From: Tremella fuciformis
Taxonomy: Eukaryota > Basidiomycota > Tremellomycetes > Tremellales > Tremellaceae
Reading direction: 5' to 3'
Length of the DNA: 64,000 nt
NCBI GenBank assembly: GCA_032768795.1
Contig: CP136494.1
Span: forward strand, 1,860,001-1,924,000
In this document: positions 10,457-22,633 of the stretch, in pieces
Layout: the number at the start of each line of letters is the position of its first letter
How positions within the stretch are numbered: position 1 is the stretch's first letter
Position numbers and translations under genes: made by a program
Notes under the pieces: generated by a model
Seen by the model: only the letters and a program-made list of their open reading frames with translations
Told to the model about the DNA's origin: nothing
The model's database searches: none

Positions 10457-12110
10457 TTACTTGCCGCCGGTGGTCTTGAACATGATCAAGCCACCAAGAG
10501 AGATCCTTAGCCATTAGCTTTGCCGATGCCAATACCAATGACCACTTCTACTCACGAATACCCAAAGACTTGCAACGGCGTGATGGACGAGCCGAATGCG
10601 AGCACCGAGCCCGTGATGAGCAGCTATGGCGTGAGACCAGGCCACTAGCCGGCAGCGACAACTCACAATGTCCTTCAAGACACCTGCCAGGGTGAGAATC
10701 AGGCCGGACCCCACCGAAATCAGGAAGACGGCGGCCACGTTGAGAGCAAAGGCAATACCGGCATTGCTGAGAAGAACGAGGATCCCCACACGGTGGAGGG
10801 CGTAGAACGGCTCGAGACCCTCGGTGAAGGGAAGAATGACGGCGTTAATGACTGCACAGACGGGAGCATAGTAATGCAGCGAAACAATGGGATCCATCTG
10901 CTCTGTCAGGCCCAAGCATGGCGAGACTCGGTATCGGAACGCACCTTCAGTCCGTGAAGGAGGAGTTGAATCATGACTAGTCGTGATGCCTCGAACGCCA
11001 ACGCAGCGCACTGACAGAGGAAACCGAACATTTCAAAGTGAAGTTCGCCATACGCCGCTGCTCGTCAGGCACAAGTACGTTTTGGACGACAAGGAGCTGA
11101 CCGAGAGCGCAGCCAGTGGAGATCATCTGCGTCGTTAGCCAACTGATGGCCCAGTAAAGCGAGATCGACATACCGCCACGATGCCCATGAGACGAGCGTT
11201 GGGCTCTTGGATCTTGAAAGCAAAGCTGATGAGAAGGATCGCGACTGGCACGAAAGCCTACAGGTCAACCTCGTGAAAGAGTCCTTCACGTGAAGGAATG
11301 AACCTTGAGCATCTGAATGAAGGAGACGGAAAGAGAGAGGTAGGCGTAGTTTGATAGGACGAGTGAACCCGAGAAAAGAGCTCCGATAGGCACAATGGAC
11401 CTGAGCCACCTGTCGCGCTGTGTGTTAGATCCTGCAGAAAAGGCCGTCATAAGAGCGTGACTTGACATACCGTCATCTCCACATCTCTGGCTCCATCGAC
11501 CATGGTAGTTGTTCGCTGCAAGACACGGGTGGCCATTGCCTATTCGTCAGGACTCGATCTGCACAAGCACTTAATAGACCTACCGCGAATGCCATGTGCC
11601 ATGTGGTGAGGAAGACAGGGAAGGGGAAGTTGAGGTTGGCAAAGACGTATTCTGCAGACTCAGCCCGAAGGTTCATCCGACAAAATCTCAGTACTCACTG
11701 TTGTAGAGGATGACGCAGACGGAGCACGACATCCAAATGGGAATGACTGCGGTGTGAGCTATGGTCTGCAAGGTGACAGTACAGCTGACTGATGAAGGCA
11801 GGGATCACGATCTTCTTGGGCTGACTCGAGGGGGGCTTGGGGTCGCTGATCCTGTAAGAACGAACGTGCCGAGCAGTGAGGAATGACGTGGAGTCAGGAG
11901 AAGAAAGAAAAGCGTCAGCTGACTCCCCGCAGCCAGCTGGCGGATCCTTACTTGACCTCGATACGCTCTCCATGAGTCAAGTCCATATCAACATCACTCG
12001 CTCGCGGCATGGCCTGGAAGTGAGTCATGCTCGGCGAAGCTGGCGGGCGGGGCAAGACTCACGTTGAGGGGGATGGACGCCTCGGGATCGCGGTCTCTGT
12101 GGTCGGCCAT
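10457..12110 (-). CDS. Triose-phosphate/nucleotide-sugar transporter family (DMT, DUF250)
   Basis: Thirteen exons: 12110-12063, 12013-11952, 11851-11790, 11746-11699, 11651-11584, 11539-11471, 11417-11304, 11257-11174, 11126-11102, 11057-10945, 10897-10667, 10623-10556, 10505-10457; 346 residues. After a polar cytosolic N-terminus come the typical helices: [79 protein letters not shown] and a final hydrophobic helix ending KTTGGK. These match the fungal TPT branch of Golgi/ER sugar-phosphate or nucleotide-sugar antiporters. The substrate is not predictable. One exon is only 25 nt long (11126-11102). Exon sum is an exact multiple of three, which supports the model. Confidence 0.9.
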
Positions 12111-13254
12111 GATGCCTGCGGACTGTTCTGCTGCGAGCTGGGGTTATGACTCGCCCAGGGAGGTATGAGATGGTCGAATGTGATAGTCAAGTCGTGCGGG
12201 TTTCCGGTGGGGTTTCACCTCGCGTCTTTCCTCTCTCTCCTTTCACGTGGCGGGCCCTATTTAGACCGAATCGATCTCCTTTCTCCTCTACCGCGACTCT
12301 GGGACAAGCAGTAAAGGGGACTGCGCGAAGGTGTGAGCGGACGGCGTGGATGCGGGAGGTGTCGTCGATGTCGCTTGATATGCTACGAACTGCGAGGTGT
12401 AGGTTGAGCTGCGGTGACAAGCTCCAGCTTCAAAAGACGGATTCAGGATCGTAGACGCGGAGAGCTACTAGGTAGATCGTGCAGGAAAGTGCGCGATAGG
12501 GCGTAGCTCGTTATTTCAATTCTTTTTTAGCTCTGAATTTCTAATCAGGTATTCAAGTTATTGGTTCTCAGGCAATTTGGAAAACCTAATGCAATTCCTT
12601 GTTCTTTGGTTCCGTTAGACATGGGGGGGTGGGACACCCCCCCAAGACCCCCCCTTGCGCCTAGCGGCGCAGCCATCGCAGCCCTTACGGGTCAAGCATC
12701 CGGCAAAGCCGGATGTACTGTAGAACATTGATTAGTTGCAAGCTAAAGCACTTCATCAAGAGATGCGCAAGTGCTTGTTGGGCATGCTAGGCTGATCAGA
12801 TGATCATAGGCATGCCAAGCTGGTCACAGGGGCTATGTCACAGCTGCCACCTGGCAAGCCTATTGCAGTCTTGTCAGACTTGCGCTATTGTAACCATTTT
12901 GGTGCAATGATAGGGCAGGGTATGGCAGTAGCTATGTAGGCGATTGGTTCTGCTACAGAGATCATTCCATGCATCAGCCTCATGCATAGATCTTTATTCT
13001 CTGATGAAAGGCAATTTGGCAAGGACACAATGCATATTAGGATTGTGCTGATGAAATCAGAATGGCCGGAATTTTCTTATTTAATTCCCCCATTTACCGT
13101 TTTCGTTCCAGGGACACCCGCAGAAATTCGCCCCGTAAGAGCTACGCTGAAAATAGAAATAGGCATGCGGCAGTTGGAATGCGCGGGCCTATTTGGCGCG
13201 GGAACATATAGAAAAGTCTGAGATGCTGGCGGTCTATGGTTGCATCCACGAGCC
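12111..13254. other. Intergenic region with an atypical AT-richer block
   Basis: About 1.1 kb. From roughly 12480 to 13100 the base composition shifts to lower GC than the flanks, and the block contains three consecutive hairpins (separate entry). No conserved coding segment, terminal repeat pair or tRNA was recognised. It may be a decayed mobile element, or simply the promoter of the gene at 13255. Confidence 0.4.
12623..12715. repeat. Cluster of three perfect hairpins
   Basis: Stem 1: GGGGGGGTG (12623-12631) with CACCCCCCC (12635-12643), loop of 3. Stem 2: GCGCC (12657-12661) with GGCGC (12666-12670), loop of 4. Stem 3: CATCCGGC (12697-12704) with GCCGGATG (12708-12715), loop AAA. A further CCCCCCC run lies at 12648-12654. 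Function unknown. Confidence 0.7.
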
Positions 13255-13824
13255 ATGTCCGCCCTACGCAAACTGCCTGTGAAAGAGGCGCTGGCAGCAC
13301 TTGGCACCGGAGAAGGCGCCACGACCCTCCCACCACATGTGAAACGCATCGCCCTTCGCTATGTAGCGAGAAACGCAGCGGCAGGGCCGAGGTGTGTTCG
13401 GCATTCGTTCTTGTGAGAGAAGCAAAGTAGCGAGGCTAACGGTCAGGGAGTTTGCATCGAGGATCGCACCTCGCATAGCGTACGCCAACCCTTCTGTCTC
13501 TTTTGTGGTTGAGAGGTTGCCGGATCCGCGGACGAAATCGAAAGACCCAAAAGATCAGAAGGCGGTGGCCGGTGTGGACTGGGCCGAGGGAAGCAAGAAG
13601 CCTAAACCAGAAATGGTCGTAGAGTTCGGTGAGCTGCTTTACTCAATGCTCCAAATCCGATCAGGACGGAGGGGGGCGGCACAAGGGGAAAACGAGGAGG
13701 AGTGATATGCTTCAGAAGAGAATACTGACCGTCAGAACAAGGCGCACCCCGCACGGTCGATCTTGCCGGTCTTGACGCTTCCCAAATATTGGCAAAGCTC
13801 TCGAGTGTAGCCACGGGCAACTAG
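13255..13824 (+). CDS. Mitochondrial ribosomal protein, L51/S25/CI-B8 domain (mL61/Mrp49-like)
   Basis: Three exons: 13255-13391, 13447-13628, 13736-13824; 135 residues. The protein has the thioredoxin-like L51/S25/CI-B8 pattern: VKRIALRYVARNAAAGPREF, then RIAYANPSVSFVVERLPDPR, KSKDPKD and a VVEFEQGAPRTVDLAGL C-terminal block. Fungal proteins of this form are large-subunit mitochondrial ribosomal proteins (Mrp49/mL61); the same domain is in mL43, mS25 and complex I NDUFA2. Length, the RLPDPR segment and the GAP...L ending favour Mrp49. The second intron is long for this genome (107 nt). The start was set at the ATG in GCCATGTCC, which gives the short MSALRKLPVKEAL N-terminus. No second start fits the frame. 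Confidence 0.85.
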
Positions 13825-14083
13825 TCACCAACACATCTCACACAGCATTGAACACCGACACGAACTGTTGTAAAACCAGATGCATGGCCACGCGATTAAC
13901 CCTCAGTCTGTAAACGAGTAAAGAGCTAAACGAAGAAAGGCATGCTCGGTAGGCATGGGAGAAGGGGTACGAAATGTCCGAGAATTCATGAGGTTTTGGT
14001 GATTGTCTGAGGCGTGCGATGAGGGGCGTGAGATGTCGTGCGGCATCAAGTTCGGACCGTCCAGCTGGATGTCCAATGGTCGC

Positions 14084-14966
14084 CTAGAAAAGGGCAAGGA
14101 TGGCACCGGCCACGGCGAGAACGCCGGTCAGAGGGGCGGCGAGACCGGTGGCGGCGCCAGAGGAAGCGGCAGCCGAGGCAGAGGTGGAAGAGCCAGAGCC
14201 GGTGGCACTGCCAGTCGAGCTGCCGCTGGCCTTTGAGGTGGTCGTGGCGGCCGAGACCTTGGAAGTGGCGGCAGCGCCGGTGGAGGTGGCAGCGGCGCTA
14301 GTACCCGAGACGAGGTCGCCAGTGGCGGCCTCACCACCGCCGGTCGCAGTGAGAGAAGGCTGGGTGTACGAGTCCTGTCCAGTGGCAGTGGGAAGGGGGA
14401 CGGTGGTGAAGCTCTCCGAGGCACCGGTGTAGTTTTGGGCGGCGCACGACTGCTGGAGGTTGTTGAAGTCGGTGATCTGAGTGGCGCCGGTGTTGTTGTT
14501 GGCCGTGTTGCACGAAGCACAGTTGTAGATGTTCTCAAGGTAGGTGCCGTCGCACTGGCAGGAAATGTCGCTCGAGTCACACGTGTCAAATGAGCACTCG
14601 AAGAAGCATTGCTGCTGGGCCTCGGGGCAGGCGGTCTGGGTCGAGGTGAGCAGGCTGGCGAGCGCAGCAGAGTTGTTGTCGTTCAGGCAGGTCGCACAGC
14701 CGGACGCGTCGGACGGGTACGAGCTGCAGAAGCAGCCGTACGAGTCGGTCGTGGACGACGAGTACTCGGTCTCGCACAGGTAGGCAATCTCGATGGTGTT
14801 GGCACAGTCGCTCGAGCACGCCTGGGGGAACTGCCGGGTCAGTCTAGCATTCCTGGGGAACTGCCTTGTGAATGCTCACGTAGGCCCAGTGGGGCACGGC
14901 CTGAGCCGAGACGAGGGCGGCACCGGCAAATGCGGCCGCGGTGTAGATGAGGGTCTTGGGAGCCAT
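14084..14966 (-). CDS. Secreted cysteine-rich protein with GPI-type C-terminus
   Basis: Two exons, 14966-14880 and 14830-14084, 277 residues. Residues 1-23 are a clear signal peptide (MAPKTLIYTAAAFAGAALVSAQA). Residues about 30-140 hold some 15 cysteines in patterns such as CSSDC, CFCSS, CATC, CSFDTCDSSDISCQC and CASC. The rest is a Ser/Thr/Ala-rich stalk followed by a hydrophobic tail (LTGVLAVAGAILALF), the signature of GPI anchoring. It is therefore probably a plasma-membrane or cell-wall surface protein. The cysteine spacing is reminiscent of CFEM-like fungal surface proteins but does not clearly match the eight-cysteine rule, so no specific role such as haem binding is claimed. Convergent with the ribosomal protein gene. 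Confidence 0.85.
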
Positions 14967-16293
14967 GGTGCTGGGTGAGCAGTGGTTGTAACCTAGAAAG
15001 GTGGTAGGTGGTATGTGGGTGTGTGGGCGTTAACAAGAGGGGTCCAAACAGCTGAGCGCGATGCTTAAGAACGGGCAGGGGATGGGCGGTGGTCCGGCTC
15101 TGTACGCGCGCAGTGGAGCCGATGCTCTCTGTCTGATCCAAACATGGGAGTGTTGTTTATGCCAGTGTGGGGATGATATATCGCTCGGGGCGTGTCAGAG
15201 AGTCCGAGATGCTCCCCTTGCGGGGGCGTCGCAGCTCGGAAGCGTTACTGCCCCTGAACGGGAAAGGTTAGACCTTTCCTGCAGAAGAGCAGAGGAACGA
15301 GCGGAGAGAGTCGTACCTGTGATATGAAGGTACAAGGAACCCTTGGGCTCGGAACAGAACCTGCATGCCGGTCAAAGGCAGGGCGTCGCAGGTCCCAACG
15401 TCCCCCACCCCCTTCCTTTGACTTTGTCTTGTTTGTTTGGAAGCCATCCCATCCGCAGAGGCATATGCATCGAGCACAGACGCGTCCGCGACGATCACGG
15501 GCCTCCAGCATCTTGCAGTGGCACTCTTGGCCGTTTGCTCCTGGATCCGATCATCCCTCCCCCGGTAGACAACGGGAAACCCTCTTCGGTCAGGCTCGAC
15601 GCTAACCGCTCTCTTAGTCTTTCGTTGCCGCGGGAACCAAACGCTTCGGGCCAGCAGCACTACGTTATGACCAGCGATGACGTCGCACTTGAAGATAAGA
15701 TGAGAACTGCCTTCTGCGCTGCGACATTTCGAGGCCTTGCGGAAAGCGATCCGGGGTTGTGGACGCTGGAGACTGGGACGCGACGCGTTTCATGCAAGCC
15801 GGGGAAGGGGAAAGGGGCGCCTTGCCGTTGACGCCTCGCCGTTCCTCTCCGGCTGTCTCGCTCGGTCCCCCGAGTCAGCCCCATACGGTGATCGCCGCCG
15901 ATGATTGAAATCAGCTGATCATGACGCTAAGCAGTTGGTCGATAAGGGGTTAAGGAATCGGCATGCACCAAGCATGTACAGACGAGAGTTGACCAATGTA
16001 TATCATGTCTCCTCAGCTCGCTCATGCATCTTCAAAGGCCAGTATCTCCTGGGCCGTACTCGATGGGAGGCCTGCCACACCAACTAAATCCCGCATAACC
16101 CCGTCCGATCGCTTGCAGTCTTTTTGTCCCTTTGACCCTGTCCAACGAGGATAAAAATGGGTGTCCCTCATAAACTCGTTCAGTTCCGGCCGACCCCCCG
16201 TCTCTCTCTTACATTTAAGGTTTACGTAACCTACCCGAAAAGGGGCCGTGCGGGCGGTGGAGGCGGTCCACCTCAACCCAGCAGCCCACTGCC
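14967..16293. promoter_or_regulatory. Divergent intergenic region, surface protein / MOT1
   Basis: About 1.3 kb between two outward-facing starts. Frames of 90-160 codons on both strands overlap each other and show no domain, splice pattern or codon bias; they look like chance GC-rich frames. No RNA gene or repeat was recognised. Confidence 0.5.
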
Positions 16294-19200
16294 ATGTCGT
16301 TCAGGTTTGTGCATCGCTGACCTCTCTCTCGCAGTGCGACTGATGAGCAGGCAGGACAAGCTCGTACTCCTCATCGAGACAGGTACATCGCAGCAAGTCC
16401 GGCGGACCGCCGCGAGACAGCTGGCCGACTTGACCGTCAAGACATTCCATGCCTCGGCTCCAAGAGCCAAACCCGAGGTGGACGTGCCAGAGGTCAAGAC
16501 GGAGGACGAGAGTGTACGACTGGATGCTGTCTTCAACGAGGACGACGCCTGGAGCGAGGCACTCGAGACCATCGCCAAGGTCATTCCTCATCTACGGTCC
16601 AAGTCGAGCGATACCCGGCATGCCGCCGCCCATGCACTCGGCCTGCTCGCTGCTGCTCTCCCGCCGTATGCCGGGGCCGTGACGCCGGCACATGCCGAGA
16701 CGACTCCGAAGGATCGTATGGACCTTCCAGCTACCATCAAAGCAGGACCCATGCTGCTCGCGTCGGCCGGCCGGGAGTACGTGGCAAGAGGCGGCGGCGG
16801 CGACAAGGCCAAGAGACGCAAGGCCATGATGGGCTCGCTTGGGCTTGGCGATGGACTTGGATGGGGCGATGACGTGGACAAGGTCATTGGCGATGATGAC
16901 GAAGACGATCCAACAGAACGATCGTCGTCAAAAGCTGCCGGCCCGAGTGCCACTGCTCCTTCTTCACCTGCGCCTTCTGGGACCCCAAAAGACGTCTTCG
17001 ACGGCTTGAGCGCGAGGCAAGTGATGATGCTCAAACGAAAGAAGGGGAACATTGTTGAAGAGGCCAACAAGTGAGATACGTCTTCCGAGTATCGTCTAAC
17101 TCACTCACACAAAACAGGATGCGCCGGCTCAACGAAGGCTTGGCCCCTTCGTCCGATGCCTCTTCGGGACCTGCCACACCATCCGATACCATCGATGTCA
17201 AACCCCAGATTGATGATGGCAAAGTTGTGATCGATCCTGGTGCGAAAGCTCGCGCTACTGCTGCTACGAGCGGCGGCGTCTTCGAGCCCGCCCTCGACGT
17301 TGATGGCAATCCTATCGCTGGGCCGTCCAGAGAGACTTTGACGCTGATATCGGGTCAGGTCCCTTGGCGCACTGTCCTCGACAAACTTACTCCGGACCTC
17401 TCTGATCCTATGTGGCAGATTCGGCATGGAGCTTCCCTGGGCATGATGGAGATCTTGCGGTCGTCTGGGCAAGCATTGTCCCAGGACGTATTGCTCGACC
17501 TCGCAAGGGATCTGCTAGTTTTGATGGCTCTTGACCGGTTCGGTGACTTCCTCGGAGACACTGTCATGGCGCCCGTGCGAGAAACCGCTGCTCAAGCAAT
17601 TGGTATACTGCTCAAATATCTCGACGATTCGGGCGTGCAAGACGTCCACCGGGTCCTCGGAGAAATGGTACGACAGCCGTGGACATTTCGAGGCAAGATA
17701 GCCGAGGGAAAGGAGAAGTGGGAACGCTTCTCTTGGGAGTTGCGACATGCTGGACTACTCGGCATCAAGTATGAGGTGGCGGTTCGTCCCGATCTGCTGA
17801 CTGGTCCTGTCAAAACAGAAATCGAGCTTGGCGATCCGGACTTGAAGAATGAGGGGATGACAGTGGACAGTGTTGCATCAGGACTACTGGATGATGTCGT
17901 TGACATTGCCATTCTAGCGTGAGCCTCACACATTGTGTGTGTCCCGACACTGATTTCTAGTCTTGAGGACAATGATGACGACGTCCGAGCGGTAGCCGCA
18001 ACCGCACTTGCATCTGTCACCGACGTCCTCAGCGATCACCTCGCTTCACACCAGCTTCAGCGTCTGCTGATAACTCTGTGGGATTGCCTCTCGATTGGCC
18101 CCGACGGTGATGAGCTGGGCTCATCGACTGCTTCCATCATGGATCTCATTGGTCTACTCATCAAATATCCTCGCGTCGTGTCGGCATCGATGCCAGAGAG
18201 ATCGCAAGCATACATCGAGCGGACATTCGCATATGTTCGCCATCCCATATCTTCCGTTCGACTTTCTGTTGCCCAGATCCTGTATACCTTCACCACAATT
18301 CTAGATTTCCCGCGGACCGAATGGATGTCGACAGAATTCTTCGCGCTCCTCTTCCAAATTCTGGTACTCGAGGAAAGGAGAGATATTCGCGAGTTGGCGT
18401 TCGCGGCATTCAGAGCTGGTTTGAAAGAGGTCGCCAATACGGCCCATGCGATCCGGTTCAAAGCCTGGTATTCGCTCGTCATGACGCCTATCGGTCAACC
18501 GCTGGAGCCGAGACTGTTTACCTGGCCTCCGCGAATGGCTACCGGCGGGCACAACGTCGATAAAGCTATGATGGCTGGCGATCTCGGTCTGATAGGCCGG
18601 GAGCTGATGCTCGAGACCCGTATAGCGGGTGCCAAGGCTCTGGCATTCATAAGGCAATTCGCGGTCGTCGACGAGGCTGATGATGGGATCGAGCTCCTGT
18701 CTGTGGACAGCCAGAATGCTGATGCGGCGGACGAAGACATCGCGCCCAATGTCAGTCTCGCACGGTGTAAATGGACGGGCTGATTATCCAGAATCCTGAC
18801 GTCAAGCTGCTCACCAAATATCTGCGATCCGGCTCTGCCCATCAAATCACCTTCAGCAGCATTATTATTGCAGAATGGGCCAATGACCCGACATTCCGGT
18901 TGTCAGATTCGTCCCATGCCGTCACAGATACCGATCGTGTGCAGATCTCGGACGCGCTGTCCCGGATCTTGATTTCCTATATGGAAGGTGGTCTTCCGCC
19001 TACATACTCCGAGATGACCACGGCTCTTGATTCGATACGGCTCGAGTGCACTGCCTTGTTATTCGCATTCTCGCTCGAAGGCAAGTTGGCCAAGGACAAA
19101 ATACCATCCTTGCCGAAAAGAATCGATCCCACCTCTTCCTCATCCTCGGTGTTCTCTCTTCTCTCGGCACAACAGGCGGCCGGGCCCACATTCGACTCCT

Positions 19201-22200
19201 TGACCGGCTTATTGTCAAAACACGCCCAAAAAAATGTACTTCCTTCACTTCGCGAGCGACAGCGCAAGGTGATCGCCTCGCTCGGATATTATGCTATCTT
19301 GAAAGAGCGATACGACATCCAGATATCCGCTTCAATTGCCAGCGCACTGATAGCGCTTCGAAAAATGCCAGCCAAGCTTGGACCGGTCATCAAAGCGGTC
19401 ATGGATTCGGTGAGGCGTGAGGAGAATGAGATCCTCCAATCGCGTTCTGCCCTCTCGGTGGCTGCTTTCGTACGATTTTGCGCCTCACCCGATTTCACCG
19501 GCAAGGTCAATCCTTGTGACAAGGTCGTGAGGAACCTATTCACATTCTTGTGCCAGGATACATCCATGACACCCGTGTTCTCGCAGCTGCAGGGTGCCGA
19601 AGGGATCTTGACGCTGAAAGAGGAGCAGCACAGACAGAAGAAGGAAGACGCTGGCAGAAAAGGCAAGATAGAAGTTGTGGCAGATGAGTCCGAGGCCGAC
19701 ATCGCGATGAGGGTCACGAGACGAGGAGCCCAAGTGGCCTTCGATTCTCTATTGCAGATGTTTGGAGAACAGGTTTTGGACGATGTACCGAGACTGTGGG
19801 AGGGCATTAGCGGTGCTCTGATGCGATTCTTCTCCGATCGTGAGCCTCGATAGCTCTCAGAGGAGAAGACTGACTAACGCCCAGCTGATTCACTGGAGAA
19901 CCAGGACAAATTGCTGGTAGAAGGGACAAACGGTCAAGACGTGGTCGACTGCCTATCTTCGATGCGGCTGATCCTGCCCAAACTGGATGTCTCGCTCTAC
20001 TCTCGCGTCATAGGACTATTCACCCCGCTCGTTCGCGCGTTGCAGAGCTCTTTCGCGGTTGTGCGTCAGTCTGCCGCCACATGCCTCGCGGTCATCTGCG
20101 ATGTCATGACGGAGTCTGCTATGAAAGTTGTCGTAGACGACATCGTTCCGCTGATCGGGGATGCCAGGCGCATATCCGCACGACAAGGAGCTGTCGAGGC
20201 CGTCCACCGTGAGTGTAAAAATGAAGAAGAATTAGCGAGATGGGATAGCTAAAATACAGACATCATAAGACTGCTCGAAATCAAGGCCCTGCCTTACATT
20301 CTCTTCCTCATTGTCCCGATTCTCGGGCGCATGTCCGACCCGGATGAGTCGGTAAGGCTGTTGTCGACATCGACATTTGCAAGTCTCGTCAAGATGGTAC
20401 CGCTCGAAGCTGGTCTACCGGATCCGCCCGGATTCTCCCCGGAACTGCTTGCCAAGCGGGATGACGAGCGCAAATTCTTGATGCAGCTGCTGGACGGGAG
20501 CAAGGCCGAGATGTACGAGATTCCCGTTGACATCAAGGCCGACCTGCGTACCTACCAGAAGGAGGGCGTCAGCTGGCTGGCGTTTTTGGCCAAGTACCAA
20601 TTGCACGGCATTCTGTGTGACGGTACGTCCCGTAGCATGACTTACCTGGCTATGCTGATTGTGTAGACATGGGTCTCGGCAAGTCGTTGCAGTCCATCTG
20701 TATCGTGGCCTCGAAGATCCACGAGCGCAAAATCAAGCACGCCGCTTCTGCATCTCCAGACTCTGCACACCTCCCTTCCCTCATTGTCTGCCCGCCAACA
20801 CTCACCGGACACTGGTACTACGAAATCCTCAAGTTTACCGACTCGCTCCGTCCAATGCAATATGTTGGCACAGCTGGACAGCGCGCTGCCCTTCAGCGCG
20901 AATTGACATCGCACGACGTCGTAATCGCTTCGTACGAAAGTGTCCGCGCGGACATTGATCGGCTGGGCAAGATCGACTGGCTGTACGTAGTTCTTGACGA
21001 AGGACATATCATCAAGAACGCCAAGACCAAGCTCTCGGCTGCTGTCAAACAGTTGAAAGCGCAGCATCGTTTGCTGTTGAGCGGCACCCCAATCCAGAAC
21101 AATGTTCTAGAGCTGTGGAGTCTATTCGATTTCCTCATGCCCGGCTTCCTTGGCACGGAAAGGGCATTCAACGACCGCTTTTCAAAGCCGATCTTGGCCG
21201 ATCGCGAGGGCAAAGCCACACCCAAAGAACGCGAGATGGCGGCTACCGCCTTGGAGGCTCTGCACAAGCAGGTCTTGCCATTTTTGCTTCGCCGGCTCAA
21301 GGAGGACGTCCTGTCCGACTTGCCGCCGAAGATTATCCAGGACTACCACGTCGACCTATCGGCCGTACAGAAGGCCCTGTATGACGAGTTCTCTCACTCT
21401 CGCGCGGCGGAAGAAGCTGGCGAGGCTGTACAGTCCACCAACTCCGCTCCGGGTCAAGGGCACGTCTTCCAGTCACTGCAATACCTGCGCAAGCTGTGCA
21501 ACCACCCGGGTCTCGTCCTCTCCCAACCAGAGCAATGGAAAGAGATCCAAGCCAAAACAGGGCCTCTTCCTCCGCCTGACGAACTGTCGCATGCCCCGAA
21601 GCTCGAGGCCCTTCGCCAGCTCTTGCTCGACTGCGGCATCGGCCAGCCGCGGGAGACTAAGCTCGGCGCCGAAGTGAACGACTACTCGCAGCATCGCGTC
21701 CTGATCTTCTGTCAGCTCCGGCCCATGCTCGACCTCATCGCCAACCAGCTGTTCGCCAAGCACATGCCGACCGTCACGTACATGCGCCTCGACGGCAGCA
21801 CGGACCCGAAGAAGCGCCACGCGATCGTCCAGACCTTCAATGCAGACCCGCGCATAGACGTCCTGCTTCTCACCACGAGCGTTGGCGGTCTCGGGCTGAA
21901 TCTGACGGGTGCGGACACGGTCATCTTTGTCGATCATGACTGGAACCCCATGAAGGATCTTCAGGCGATGGACCGAGCGCACCGCCTTGGCCAGCGCAAG
22001 GTCGTCAATGTGTATCGGCTCATCACGCGGGGCACGCTTGAAGAAAAGATCATGGGGTGGGTAGCTTATGGTTCCCTCAGATCTTTTGGCTGATCTTGTT
22101 TCAGACTTCAACGCTTCAAGCTCAACATCGCCTCGTCGGTCGTGACGCAGCAAAATGCCGGTCTCGGCTCGATGAACACAGGGGAAGTGCTGGACCTCTT

Positions 22201-22397
22201 CCAGCTCAGCACGGACGATCCGGCCAAACCGCGAGCAGCCAAGTCTTCTGGTCCCGTGAGCGCGAGCAAGGTGTTGGAGGGGTGAGTCCTCTCTGCTATT
22301 CAAACAATGTCGAGCTGACGATGCTAGGCTCGAAGACCTTCCGCCAGACGACGAGTATGCCGAGTTGTCTTTGTCAAACTTCATGAGTAAAGTGTAG
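16294..22397 (+). CDS. MOT1: MOT1/BTAF1, TBP-associated Swi2/Snf2 ATPase
   Basis: Ten exons: 16294-16304, 16351-17070, 17118-17918, 17961-18750, 18792-19839, 19885-20208, 20260-20622, 20667-22056, 22105-22281, 22328-22397; 1897 residues, close to the yeast 1867. Mot1 removes TBP from DNA by ATP hydrolysis in the nucleus. The N-terminus (QDKLVLLIETGTSQQVRRTAARQL without its first residues) matches the Mot1 start and opens a long HEAT-repeat array. The C-terminal ATPase has DMGLGKS (about 1353), DEGH (about 1463), LSGTPIQNN, a VGGLGLNLTGAD segment, AHRLGQ, and the diagnostic EEKIMGLQRFKLNIASSVV run across a splice. A continuous frame reaches back to an ATG at 16157, but an 11-nt first exon plus a 46-nt intron with a CTGAT branch site gives the family-like start MSFRQDKLVLLIETG, so 16294 was preferred. 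Confidence 0.95.
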
Positions 22398-22567
22398 CGC
22401 CGTGAAACGCATTTTAGAGAAGAGAAGGACAGAAAAGAACAGAAGTAAAGAGAAGAAGCACATATGTTGCCCCAGTGTCACAGCTTATTCCTGCATCGAG
22501 TATACCGATGGTGTCATATCTATGCATAGCTACAGGATGTACAGTGATCTAATTATGCCGCCAAGCA

Positions 22568-22599
22568 GCGTCCTCGCGTCCTCGCGTCCTCGCGTCCTC
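22568..22599. repeat. 8-bp tandem repeat, four copies
   Basis: GCGTCCTC is repeated four times without change, between the convergent stop codons of MOT1 and the four-span membrane protein. Probably a simple microsatellite. Confidence 0.85.
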
Positions 22600-22633
22600 G
22601 TCCCGAATCTCCCCTTCTACCTCTCCACCCAGA

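Noticed and set aside
15343..15831. 162-codon plus-strand frame in the gap before MOT1
   Set aside because: No domain, non-ATG start, overlapping frames of similar length on the other strand.
16157..16350. Upstream ATG giving MOT1 62 extra residues
   Set aside because: The extension is Gly/Pro-rich and unlike Mot1 starts; an 11-nt exon and 46-nt intron give a family-like N-terminus instead. It stays a possible alternative.
21473..22384. 303-codon minus-strand frame inside MOT1
   Set aside because: Antisense of the conserved Snf2 helicase domain; no domain of its own.
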